64,000 nucleotides of DNA, taken from assembly GCA_019455325.1 (NCBI GenBank), contig JACFMQ010000009.1:1-64000 (forward strand), written 5' to 3'. Within the stretch, counting starts at the first letter, position 1. Every line of letters starts with the position of its first letter. Below, one piece after another: positions 44,601 to 55,071 of this stretch. The position numbers and the translations under genes are program-made. The DNA is from Rhodocyclaceae bacterium (GTDB taxonomy: Bacteria > Pseudomonadota > Gammaproteobacteria > Burkholderiales > Rhodocyclaceae). The notes under the pieces were generated by a model. It searched no databases. It was not told where the DNA came from and saw only the letters and a program-made list of their open reading frames with translations.

Positions 44601-47600
44601 CGAGAATCGCCTGCACCTGCGCGGTGGTCGCGCCCTGCGTCAGGGCGATGACCAGCTCGCCGGTGGCCGGATCGTAGGCCGTGATGCTGGCGATGCCGGC
44701 GGGGGTGCCGTCGACCGTCAGCACGTCGCCGGCGATCCTGTTGGTGAGCGTCACGGTGATGGTGCCGCTGCCGAAGGTGCCGGCAACCAGCCCGGCGGTG
44801 GTCGTGAGGTCGGGGTCGCCGACCGCCACGCCGGTGAGCAGCGCCACCTCGAAGGCGTTGCCGCTGCCGGTGACGGTACCGGATTCGGTGGCCGTCACGG
44901 CAATGCCGCTGGTCTTGCCGCCGTCCGCAGTCAGCGTCGGGGCGTCGTTCAGCGGGGTGACGACGGCGCTCAGGGTGACGGCGTTGCTGGCGTCGCTGTA
45001 TTGCGTGCTGTCGCCGGAACCGGCACCGGAAAGGTCGGGGCGGGCGCCCGAGGTCGCCGCGCCGGCGGAATCGTCGATCAGGCGCACGGTCAGGCTGTCG
45101 GTGGGTGTGCCGTTGAAGTCGGCCGTGGTCGGACGGAAGCGCAACTGGTCGGTGGCGGCGAGGATGAACGCCTGGTCGGCGGCCACATCCGTCGGCACGG
45201 CGGTCCAGCCGCTGCCGCTGTTGTATTCCCACACGCCCTTGTCGCTGGTCGTGCCGACGATGGCGACGCCGGCGAAGCCGTTGGCGCTGGAACCGCCGGC
45301 GACCGTATCCTTGGCGTCCGAGAAATTGCCGCCGAACAGGGCGGACACCGTCTGGCCGGCGGGATTGGCGGCGTCCTCGTCGACGGTGACGGTCGGTGCC
45401 ACGCCGGTCGCAGTCGGCGCGTCGTTCACGGCGGTGACGCTGATGCCGATGGTGCGGTTTGCGCTGTTCCACGCGCCGGTCGCCAGGTCGGCATCGCCGT
45501 TGGCCGTATCGTTCAGGCTCTTCTTGTCGCCGGCGTTCGTGCTGGCCGTGAGTACATGCGAGCCGTCGGCCAGACGGACTGTCAGCTTGCCGGGGGTGCC
45601 GTTGAAATCCGTGGCGGGTACGAAACGGACCTCGCGGTCGGCGCTGAACACCAGCGCGTCGGTGACGCTCAGGCCGCTGGTGGGGATGGTGATCCAGTCG
45701 TTGTCCTCGGCGGGATCGGGACTGCTGGTGGTTGAAACCTGCCAGACGCCCTGCGCCGCCGTGGCGGCGTTGCCGATGATGGCGATGTAGGCGTTGGCCG
45801 TCTCGGTGGTGTTGCCGCCGTTGCCGATCTGATTGTCCGTCGCGTCGCTGTAGCCGAAGGCGAGGCCGGAGAATGCGACGCCCGGCGAGGCGCCGCTGTC
45901 TTCGTCGATGGCGGTCAGCGTGACGTCGGTGGTGGCGACGGGCCGGTCGTTGACCGGCGTGACGGTGATGGCGACGGTCTCGGTGTCGGTCTTCGCGCCG
46001 CCCGTGCCGATCAGCCCCTTGTCGTCGGCGGTGACGGTCAGCGTGTCGTTGCCGTGGTAGTCGGCGGTTGGGGTGTACTTCAGCGTGGCCAGCGCGGCGT
46101 TGAGATTGGCCTTGGTGCCTTCGACGATGACGGTGGCACTGTTGTAGGTGGTTCCTTCCACCAGCGTCAGGCCGGTCTTGGTGCCGAAATCGAGGGCGCC
46201 GTGTGCGACGCTGACGGTGATCCGCTGCACGCCGCCGAAGTCGTCGGTGTCCGCATACGAGATGCCGGGAATCGTCGTGCCGCTGCTGTCCTCGGCCACG
46301 TTGACCGGGCCGGGCACCGTGACCTCCGGCGCGTCGTTGACGCCGGAAATGGTGATGGTGAAGGATTTGACGTCAGTGTTGTTGCCGTCGACGCCGGTCC
46401 CTTCCTTACCGTTGCCCTGGTTGCTGTCGCTCGGGTTGCGGTCGTCGGCCGTGACCTTGATGGTCACCACCTTGTCCACGTTGTGGTTCGTGGGGGTGTA
46501 GCGCAGGCTGTTCAGCGCGGCTTGCACGTCGGCGTTGGTGCCCTTGACGATGATCGTGCTGGTGCCGTTGTCGGCTACCGTCGCGCTGCCGGGGGTCTGA
46601 ATGGTGAGGGTGCCGTAGGGCGTGACGCCGTCCAGCGCCTCTACCTTGACCTCGATGTAGTCGGTGGCACCCTGGTTGATGTCCTTGTTGTCCTGGACGG
46701 TGAAGCCCGTGGTGATGTCGATGTAGGTGCCATCCTCCATCGTCCGGTTCGTTGGCACGGTCAGCACCGGCGCATCGTTCACCGGAACGATGGTGATGGT
46801 GCGCGACAGGTCGACGGTATTCGCCCCGCCTGCGTGATTGAAGTCGGTGAACGTGGCCTTGACGTAGAGCGGGCCGTTGTTGAAGTCGTTGCGCGCCTGC
46901 ATCTTGAGCGAATTCAGCGCGGTCTGCACTTCGCTCAGGGAGCCGGTCAGGGTGATGGTGTTCGTATTGTTGCCGGTGGCTGAGGTCAATCCGGCGGTCG
47001 TGCCGGTTTGCAGCCGCCCCTGGGTGTCCGCATTCGCCTCCGTGGTCAGGCCCGCATCGGCGTACAACTTGACGACGACGGTGACGTCCTTGTCAAAACT
47101 GTCGGCGTCGGTCAGCGTGAAACCGGAAAGCGTAACGGTGGCATCCTCATTGACGGTGTAGCTGCCGTTGCCGTTGGTGATGGTCGGCGCATCGTTCAGG
47201 TTGGAGGCGATCAGGACGATGTCCTTGCTCACCCGGTTGTTGGTGGCGTCGATCGCGCTGCCGTCGGTGTTGTTGGTGGCGGCGATGCCGCCGTTGGCGC
47301 CGCTGGCGAGTACGCCGCCGTTGGTGTACAGCCGGTCGTCCACGGTCACGCGGATCTTGTGGCTGCTGCTGTCCTCGTCGTTGGCAAAGGCCACGGTCAG
47401 GGTCGCCAGAGCGGCATTGACCTCGGCCTTGGTACCCTGGATGACCAGCGTATTGGTGTCTTTGCCGTTGTTGTACGCACGGCCGCCGGCCGAGGGATCG
47501 CTCCCCGTGTAGTTCAGCCTGGCACCGACCACGGCTGCGCCGCCGCTGGTCAGCACCTGCACCTCGACGCGAACGAAGTCCTCCTCGCTGCCGGCGATGA

Positions 47601-50600
47601 TGGCGGCCAGGTCCGGATCGTCCACCGAGATGCCGGGAACCGGCACCGTGTTCGTGCCGGCAGCCAACACATCGAGCGAAGCGGGCGCAGCGACGGTCGG
47701 CTTGTCGTTCATCGGCTTGAGCGTGATCAGGAAGACGTTCCTGTCGGCGTCGGCGCCGGCATCCTCCAGCACGCCGTCGTTGACCACGAAGTGGAACTTG
47801 TCGTGGTACTGGGCGCCGAAGCCGTCGATCAGCGCACCCACTTCGTCGCCGTTGTGCTTGTAGGTCACCAGGCCGTCGTCGATGTCCTTCTGGGTGAAGG
47901 TGGAGCCGACGCCCAGGGCCTTGCCGTTCAGTTGCAGCACGCCCAAGGTCGGCGCGCTGGTGATGCGATACTGGCGCTGCACCGTGGTGTTGTCCGAATC
48001 AACGGCGGTGAGGTGGGCGCTGGTGATGGTGGCGCTGCCGCCTTCCGGTGCGTCGGTCAGGATGTTGTTCTTGCCGACCGTTGCACCACCGCCGGCAATG
48101 GTGCCGATGGCGGTGATGTCGGGATCGGCGTTGCCCGGCCTGTCGGCGATCTGCGGGCCGTTGTTTACCGGGATGATGCCGATGGTGGCGCTGACCGTGG
48201 TGCTGACGTGGCTCTGGTTGTCGCCGCTGTCGACGGGCGCGCTGGTATTGGTGTTGAAGGCCGTGCCCGGTGCCCCCAGATCGTCGCGGATCTGGTAGGT
48301 GAAGGTCAGCTTGGGGCCGCCCGTGTAGGCCAGCGGCTCGGTGCCATTGTGCACGTAGCGCAGGCCGGAGGCAGCGCCGTCCGCCGTTGCGGTCAGAATG
48401 GAACTGTGCAGCCAGAGCTGTGCGCCGGGAACGATGTCGGTCCAGGCCGTGCCGTTCCAGTATTGCAGCTTGCCCTGAACGTCGCCGCTGCCGTTGTTCG
48501 TCGCCGGGCCGGTGACAATCTTGAACCAGAGGTTGTCGGCGAGGCCGTGGTCGTTCCAGAGTACGTTGCCGGAGGTGTTCGTGGCGTTCGGTTCCGTATC
48601 CGTCGTGCCGTCGGCGTCCGCCATGCCGAGCACGCCGTTCCCCAGGCGGACGGTGTTGCCGTCGCCTTCCCTCACGTTCGCCGTGCCGCCGCTGCCGGTG
48701 GGGCGGTCGTTGATCGGGGCGACGTGGATGGTGAAGACGTGATCCTGGCTGCCGGCTGCCGTGCCGTCGGAGACCTTGAAGCCGAAGCCGTTGATGAAGT
48801 CCTCACCGCCGTCGTGCAGGAAGCGGATCTTGTTGCTGTCGATGTCGGCCTGGGTGAAGTTGGCGTTGATGTCCAGGGTCTGCCAGTTGCCGCCGCCCGT
48901 GTCGCGCTGGATCACGCCGTTGGTGGGCAGGGCGGTCAGGGTGTAGACGGTTTCCTCGGGCGGCAGCACTACCGGCGTACTGCCGATGGTGCGGGTGATC
49001 CGGTATTCCAGCATGGCTGTCGTGATGACGCCGTCGCTGCCGACGTTGCCTTCCTTCCAGCCACTTCCCAGGCCGTTGAAGTTGGTGCCTATCTCGTCGA
49101 AGTCGTAGGTCATGCCATCGTAGGTAGGAGCTGTCCCGCCGCCGGTACCATTGACCGGATTCAGCATGAAGGCGAATTCAAGGATTTTGATGGCGCCGGT
49201 GGCGACGTCGCCCTCGCGCACCGCTCCCGGCACGATGTCGCCGAGATCGTCGGGGGTCGGCAGTTCATAGCCGTAGGCCGAGTCGCGGACGGTGAAGGTG
49301 AATTTCTCGGGGATCAAATCCTCGCCGCTCAATTCCGCGCTCTGGTAGTACCTCACCCGGTTGCCGTCGATGTCGGCCTGGGTGAAGCGCCCGCCGGTGT
49401 CCAGGCTCTTCCAGTTGCCTCCGCCGATGTCGAGCAGCAGTTGACCGTGCTCAGGCGGGGTGACGACGGTGTAGACGATGTTCGCCGCCGGCCAGGTCTG
49501 GCTGGGGTTGGCCGGATTCAGGTCGGGATCGGTCACCTGCAGCATGGCGGTGGTGATCGGAAGGTAATCACGCTCATCCACCGGATCGACGGGCGGCGTG
49601 ATGTGATCCACCACCGGCTGGTCGTTGTTGGGCAAAACCGTCAGGGTGATGGTTTCGGTAGTGGTCAGCTTGGTGCCGGTGCCGTCGGTTCTGCCACCGA
49701 AGTCTTCGACCGTGATCTTGTAGGAGGGAGAAACCGCGCCCGGCGTGTTCGGCTCGTAGCCGTTCTGGAAGAACCGGAGTTGGCCCAGTTGGGTCTCGGT
49801 CAGCGCGCCGCCGGCGAACGCCGCTTCCCCGCCGTCCATCACGCCGTTGCCGTTGGCGTCGATGAAGAAATCGCCCTGCCCGCCGGTGACGACGTCACTG
49901 ATGGTGATGGTGGCGTTGGCCAGGGTGTCGGCGCTGTCGCCCAGGTCGATGGTTGGGGCTACCGCCTTGGATTGTCCTTCGTACAGGCTGATGTTGCCGG
50001 AGATGGTCGGCGCCTTGTTCACCGGGTTGATGACGATGTTCAGCGTACCGTTGGTGACGGCGCCGCCGCCGTCGCTGACCGCGACGTTGAAGCTGACGGT
50101 CTTCGGCGCCGCCAGGTCGGCGCCGTTGTGGGTGAAGACGAGGCTGGCCAGCTCGGAGACCGGGATCACCGAATCGACTTCCACCGGCCCGCCCTTGTAG
50201 GTCAGCGTACCGTCGGTGGGCAGGCTCTTGATCTGCACCATCTGCTGGACCAGCACCTGCTGTCCGGTCTGGATGTCCACGTCCAGCGCGTTTGCGTCGG
50301 TGGCGAGCTGTTGCAGGGAGAAGGCGGCGGTGCCCCCTTCCGTTACGACCAGGTCGGCCTTGGTGGAGAGGTCGGGGGCGTCGTTGACTGCGGTGACGGA
50401 AATGTTGGTGATGGACAGGGTGCCCGATCCGCCGTTGGTCACGTCGGTGGCGGTGAGGTCGATCTTTGCGGTATAGCCGGCGGTGGAGCTGTTCTTGTTC
50501 GGTTCGTTGGTGAACTTGAGGCTGGCGAGGGTAGCGTTGATATTGGCCAGGGAGCCGGAAATGGTGAAGTCGGCGGAGTTGTTGGCGCCGGTGGAAATGG

Positions 50601-51472
50601 ACGCCCCCCCGCTCAGGGTCACGGCGCTGGTTCCGCCGGTGGTCTGTACCCGCACCGTCATGCTTGCCGGATTGTCGGCATCGGTGATCGTGATGCCGGT
50701 GATGGCGAGCTGCGTGTCTTCGGGAGTTGTTCGGGTGGCCGATGCGTTGGCATCGTTGACGGCGGTGGCTGCCAGCAGCCCGTCATAGGCGGCCGCGGTC
50801 AGGACGGTTGCCTCGATACTGCCGGTGCGGCTTTCCAGCATCCAGTTGCCGCCCTTTGCGGCCGCGCCGGTGGGGTCGATGGAGGCGGCGACGTCGGCGC
50901 CGGTGAACTGCGCCAGTCGCTCGATGAACGCCTGCCCGGCCTCGCCCTGGGCGATGTCGCAGCCGTAGAGCAGGATGTCGGCCTCGGCCGTGAGGTACGC
51001 GGCCCAGGACTGCAGTTGTGCGGCGTGGTCGTCGAGGGTGTCGCCGTCGATACGGTCGCTGCCGAGGGTGAGGCTGCCCGGCGTGCCGTGGCTGACGATA
51101 TGGACGGCGTCGAATCTACCCCCCTGCAAGCTCCGTGCCAACGGCCTTCAGGCCGGATTCATCGGCTTGCACCACGCGCACGGTGACGTTGGCCGGCAGG
51201 TCGGCCAAGAGGCTCTGCCAATCGGCGACGCGGGCGTCGATGACGAGCAGCGTGCCGGGCGCCTTTTCGCCGGCCTCGCTCGGCCGGGCGTCGGCGGCGG
51301 GCTGGGTGTCCTGCTTGTGCGCTTCGGCGGCATGGTCGGCCGCATCGAAATGATCGGCGGCGGCGACGGCCCCGGCGCCGTCGAAGAGCAGACGCGGTTC
51401 CAGCGCGAGCGCACGGGCGACGGGGCGGAGGGCGTGGCGTTTTCCGGGCGGTGTCGGGCGATGTTCGATCAT
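41692..51472 (-). CDS. Giant DUF4347 / cadherin-like / VCBS surface adhesin, frame broken near the start
   Basis: About 3,260 codons. The N-terminus has the LEPRLLFDGA (LEPR-XLL) signal of very large secreted proteins, then DUF4347 (FDAVHIVSHGTPG, LLYGCDIAQG), then some 25 cadherin-like/tandem-95 and VCBS repeats with recurring VNDAP and TVNED. A Pro-Glu linker and a C-terminal domain of about 250 residues (LDAGPYFAGERHDDVRRMNL) follow. No RTX nonapeptides are seen. The frame from 51472 ends at a stop after LAGG near 51116, and the large frame starts at about 51141. One extra G in the G6 at 51119-51124 causes the break; with five, LAGGRFDAVHIVSHG is continuous. It may be phase-variable or an indel. 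Confidence 0.85.
42451..42580 (-). repeat. Hexanucleotide tract encoding a Pro-Glu linker
   Basis: Repeats of six bases (GG-TTC-G and GG-CTC-C variants on the plus strand) encode alternating Pro-Glu, with single Asp, His and Gln interruptions and poly-Pro ends. The linker separates the last repeat domains from the C-terminal domain of the adhesin. Such tracts expand and contract by slippage in whole dipeptides, without breaking the frame. Confidence 0.85.
51119..51124. repeat. C6 (coding-strand G6) tract at the adhesin frame break
   Basis: Six C on the plus strand interrupt DUF4347. Reading with five gives LAGGRFDAVHIV in one frame; with six a TAG follows LAGG. Homopolymers of this kind are the usual site of slipped-strand phase variation and also of assembly errors. 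Confidence 0.8.
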
Positions 51473-51558
51473 GGCGGCTTACTCGCAAAAGCGCCACGCG
51501 CGCGGCGCGTGGCTGGATCACACAAAGGCGTCGGCGAGCGGCCGACGCGCTCGCTGCC

Positions 51559-53082
51559 TTACTGCCTGGCGGCGACCTTGAACACGTCGCTCTGCCACTG
51601 CCCCAGGGTGCGCGCCATGGCGGCGGCAAGCGCCTTCACGTCATGACCATCGACCGCCTCGGGCAGCACATCGAGGCCGACCGAGTTGTACACGCGACCC
51701 CAGGCAGCCTGGGCATTGGAATAGGCGGCATAACGCTGATACTCGGCGAGCAGCGCGCGGGCCTCCGAGCGGATCACTTCAAGCTCCGAGTCGAAGCGGC
51801 TCTGCGCAGCGGCCTTGGCAAAGTCGTGCAGGCGCTTGTCGACCCGCAGGCTCTCCTCGGCGAACTTCAGTTCGGCGAGCGACAGGCCATAGCGCTGCAC
51901 GCCCACGCGCACCTGCGTCAGCACGGCCATGGAGAGCGCCATGCGGCGCATGTCGTCGGTCTCGTTCTGGTGCTCGTGCGCCTGCTTCAGCGCTGGATAC
52001 TGCGTGAGCTTGAGCACGTTCCAGGAAAGGCGCACCCCGGCGTCGATCCAGTGGCTGTTGTAGTTGTAGCGGTTGGAGTCGTACTGCGGACCGGCGTCGA
52101 CGCTCAGGTTGGGCCAGAGCAGCAGCTTGGCGGCCTTGATATCGTTCTCGGTGACGCGCTTGCGGTACCACTCCTCCATGATCTCCGGCCGCTTTTCCAG
52201 CGCCATGCGTTCGAGTTCCTCGACGTTGGCAGGGGAGGCCGGCAGCGGCGCCTCGCGCTCGTCGGCCAGGGTATAGGCGGTGCCGGGCGGGACGGACATC
52301 AGCGCGGAGAGTTCGGCGCGGGCGAGTTCGAGATCCTGTCGGCGCAGCGTGAGGAGATTGACGGCGTCGAGCAGGGCGCGCTGATAGTTGAGCACCTGCG
52401 ACTGCGGCATGAGGCCATCCTTCTCGACCTGCCGGGCGCGTTCGAGGGCGGTGTTCACGCGCGCGAGGAGTTCATCCACGCGGCCGATCAGGCGCTGCGC
52501 GCCGAGCGCACGCCAGTAGCTGTTGCGCACGTCCTGAAGGACGTTCTGGACGACCTTCCGGCGACGCTCCTCGGCCATCAGCACCTGGTCGGCCTTCTGC
52601 TGGGCGCGGTAGTAGGAGACGCCGAAGTCGAGGACGTTCCAGGAAAAGGTGAGATTGGCCAGCGTACGCTCGCGCTCCTGGGAAGTGGAGGGTCGGAGGG
52701 TCTCGACGCGATCCTCGATGCCGATGGAACGGCCGCCGGAGTCGTTGTTGCGCCAGACGTAGCCGGCGCCGGCGACGAGGCGGGGCAGCATCTCGTAGGT
52801 GGAGACGTTGTGAAGGCTCTTGGCGAGCGCGTCCTCCATCAGCTTGAGCTTGTAGTCGAGGTTGTACTTGAGGGCGCGTGCGGCGGCCTCGTGGAAGCCG
52901 ATGGGTCCGGTGATCGGCTCCTGGTCGGCGTACATGCGGACCCGGTCCTGGGCGACGCGCTCACCGACTTCATCGGGGGTGTAGGCAACGGGAGAGAGGG
53001 AGCCGCAGGCGGCGAGCAGGAGGGACAGGCAGGAGACGGCCAGCAGGCGCGGACGGACGCGGCGAGGCGCAGAGTTTTTCAT
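51559..53082 (-). CDS. TolC-family outer membrane factor (lipoprotein)
   Basis: This 507-residue protein starts MKNSAPRRVRPRLLAVSCLSLLLAACG, a lipoprotein signal with lipobox LAAC. The rest is an outer-membrane-efflux domain with two long coiled-coil repeats, including LANLTFSWNVLDFGVSYYRAQQ and DAGVRLSWNVLKLTQYPALKQ, the two strand-hairpin motifs of TolC proteins. It should form the trimeric outer-membrane duct for the adhesin export system; it is the first gene of the leftward cluster, 86 bases before the adhesin start. The ATG chosen gives a clean signal peptide. Confidence 0.93.
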   Translation of the reverse strand: MKNSAPRRVRPRLLAVSCLSLLLAACGSLSPVAYTPDEVGERVAQDRVRMYADQEPITGPIGFHEAAARALKYNLDYKLKLMEDALAKSLHNVSTYEMLPRLVAGAGYVWRNNDSGGRSIGIEDRVETLRPSTSQERERTLANLTFSWNVLDFGVSYYRAQQKADQVLMAEERRRKVVQNVLQDVRNSYWRALGAQRLIGRVDELLARVNTALERARQVEKDGLMPQSQVLNYQRALLDAVNLLTLRRQDLELARAELSALMSVPPGTAYTLADEREAPLPASPANVEELERMALEKRPEIMEEWYRKRVTENDIKAAKLLLWPNLSVDAGPQYDSNRYNYNSHWIDAGVRLSWNVLKLTQYPALKQAHEHQNETDDMRRMALSMAVLTQVRVGVQRYGLSLAELKFAEESLRVDKRLHDFAKAAAQSRFDSELEVIRSEARALLAEYQRYAAYSNAQAAWGRVYNSVGLDVLPEAVDGHDVKALAAAMARTLGQWQSDVFKVAARQ

Positions 53083-53548
53083 GGCTTCGGACCTAATTGG
53101 AAAAATCGGAAATCGGACGGCGGGTGCGGTCCTGGGAACCGGATGCCGGGCGGCGGGCACTTGTCGGGCACTGCTGTGCCGCGGCGTGCGCGCGCGGCTG
53201 GCGGCTCGCCTGTTCCGTCGTCGTTCGGTCGAGATGCATGATGTCTGGACGCCCCCTGAATCCTGCGATTGGACCCGTCTGGCCCCGGCTCCGGTGTCCG
53301 GGCGTGCCTTTTTCGGCGTGTTTTTCTGGGGCCGATCGGGTTTCGGTGGGGCATCGGTTGTCCGGTGCGCGTCTGCGGTTTCTTGCGAACCGCTTGGCCG
53401 AAACCTCGCTCGTGTCGGCGGGTTCGCGGCTGATTATGACGAGTTGTATATCGGGGAGTTGTAAAAAAGTTCACACAATTTCATGGGGTTGTGCGAACCC
53501 GTCTTGCGTCCGGCCGCGTGCCGCCGGCGGTGGATGCCGGGCCGAAGA
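53083..53548. other. Control region upstream of the adhesin export cluster
   Basis: This 466-base gap lies between the SpoVR gene's end and the outer-membrane factor start. No gene is supported. The right half has a low-GC patch (53437-53485) likely to contain promoter elements for the leftward cluster, and an imperfect inverted repeat at 53469-53498. No c-di-GMP riboswitch of the GEMM type was recognised. Confidence 0.5.
53469..53498. promoter_or_regulatory. Inverted repeat in the adhesin cluster control region
   Basis: GTTCACACAA (53469-53478) and TTGTGCGAAC (53489-53498) are complementary at 9 of 10 positions and are separated by 10 bases. The spacing is about one helical turn, which fits a dimeric regulator. 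It could also be the terminator-like end of the SpoVR transcript, but no T-run follows. Confidence 0.45.
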
Positions 53549-55069
53549 TCAGCGCCGCCGCTTCTCCGTCCGGCATTCGGCGATCAACTCGACCGCGCCG
53601 CGTTCGTCCTGCCGTTCGAGCCGCACCGTGAAGCCCCACAGCGTGGCGAGGTGGTCGAGCACGGTCTCGTAGGATTCGGCGAGCGGCCGCCGCTGGTAGG
53701 CGAAGAGGCGCAGCGTCAGCGAGCGGTCGCCGGAGAAGTCGACGTTCCAGACCTGGATGTTCGGCTCGCGGCTGCCCAGGTTGTACTGGTCGGAGAGCAG
53801 GCGGCGCAGCGCGCGGTAGCCGCCTTCGTCGTGGATCGCCTCGATCCTCAGCCGGTCGCGCGCGTCGTCGTCGAGCACGGCGAAGAAGCGGAATTCGCGC
53901 ATCAGCCGCGGCGACAGGTACTGGGCGATGAAGCTCTCGTCCTTGAAGTTCTGCATCGCGAAGTCGAAGGTCTGCCGCCAGTCGGAGCCGGCGATGTCCG
54001 GGAACCAGGCGCGGTCCTCGTCGGTCGGCGCCTCGCAGATGCGGCGGATGTCGCGCCACATGGCGAAGCCGAGCGCGTAGGGGTTGATGCCCGAGTACCA
54101 GTTGCCGTTGTACGGCGGCTGGTAGACGACGTTGGTGTGCGACTGCAGGAATTCGAGCATGAAGCCGTCGGCGAGCCGGCCGTCCTCGTACAGCGCGTTG
54201 AGCAGCGTGTGGTGCCAGTAGGTGGCCCAGCCTTCGTTCATCACCTGCGTCTGCCGCTGCGGGTAGAAGTACTGGCCGATCTTGCGGATGATGCGGACGA
54301 TCTCGCGCTGCCAGGGTTCGAGCAGCGGCGCGTTCTTCTCGATGAAGTAGAGCAGGTTCTCCTCGGGTTCCTCGGGAAAGCGCTTCTCCTCGGGCGCGGC
54401 CTCCTTCGCCAGCGCCGGCGGCAGCGTCCGCCAGAGGTCGTTCACCTGCGCCTGCAGGTAGGCTTCGCGCTCCTTCTGGCGCAGCGTCTCCTTTTCCAGC
54501 GACAGCCGCGGCGAGCGCTTGTAGCGGTCGACGCCGAGGTTCATCAGCGCGTGGCAGGCGTCGATCAACTGCTCGACCGCCTCCTCGCCGTGCCGCTCCT
54601 CGCACTGCGCGATGTAGTTGCGCGCGAAGACCAGGTAGTCGACGATGGCGTCGGCGCTGGTCCACTGCTTGAACAGGTGGTTGCCCTTGAAGAAGGAATT
54701 GTGGCCGTAGGCCGCGTGCGCGATGACCAGCGCCTGCATGGTCAGCGTGTTCTCCTCCATCAGGTAGGCGACGCACGGGTCGGAGTTGATGACGATCTCG
54801 TAGGCCAGCCCCATCTGCCCGCGCCGGTAGCGGTTCTCGGTGGACAGGAAGTGCTTGCCGAAGGACCAGTGGTGGTAATAGACCGGCATGCCGATCGACG
54901 CGTAGGCGTCCATCATCTGCTCGGCGCTGATGATCTCCAGTTGATGCGGGTAGCAGTCGAGCCCGTAGCGGCGGGCGACCTCGCCGATGGCCTCGTCGTA
55001 TTCGGCGATGGCCGCCTCGCTCCATTCGGAGCCTTCGGGGAGCGGGCGTCTTTTTCTCGGTCGGTTCAT
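53549..55069 (-). CDS. SpoVR family protein (YcgB-like)
   Basis: This 506-residue protein is SpoVR/YcgB: CYPHQLEIISAEQMMDAYASIG, YHHWSFGKHF, IVINSDPCVAYLMEENTL, HAAYGHNSFFKGN and NEGWATYWHHTLLN are family blocks. Many conserved His residues suggest metal binding, not shown here. YcgB-type proteins accompany PrkA and YeaH in a general-stress or stationary-phase operon. The ATG of MNRPRKRRPLP lies 2 bases after the yeaH stop. Confidence 0.95.
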   Translation of the reverse strand: MNRPRKRRPLPEGSEWSEAAIAEYDEAIGEVARRYGLDCYPHQLEIISAEQMMDAYASIGMPVYYHHWSFGKHFLSTENRYRRGQMGLAYEIVINSDPCVAYLMEENTLTMQALVIAHAAYGHNSFFKGNHLFKQWTSADAIVDYLVFARNYIAQCEERHGEEAVEQLIDACHALMNLGVDRYKRSPRLSLEKETLRQKEREAYLQAQVNDLWRTLPPALAKEAAPEEKRFPEEPEENLLYFIEKNAPLLEPWQREIVRIIRKIGQYFYPQRQTQVMNEGWATYWHHTLLNALYEDGRLADGFMLEFLQSHTNVVYQPPYNGNWYSGINPYALGFAMWRDIRRICEAPTDEDRAWFPDIAGSDWRQTFDFAMQNFKDESFIAQYLSPRLMREFRFFAVLDDDARDRLRIEAIHDEGGYRALRRLLSDQYNLGSREPNIQVWNVDFSGDRSLTLRLFAYQRRPLAESYETVLDHLATLWGFTVRLERQDERGAVELIAECRTEKRRR

Positions 55070-55071
55070 GG

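Noticed and set aside
42007-51186. Large rightward open frames antisense to the adhesin
   Set aside because: Gly/Val/Arg-rich with no domain; they mirror the repeats of the adhesin.
41692-51472. RTX-type type I substrate
   Set aside because: No GGxGxDxUx nonapeptides were seen and no ABC exporter is adjacent.
53083-53548. c-di-GMP riboswitch before the adhesin cluster
   Set aside because: Conserved GEMM core segments were looked for and not found.
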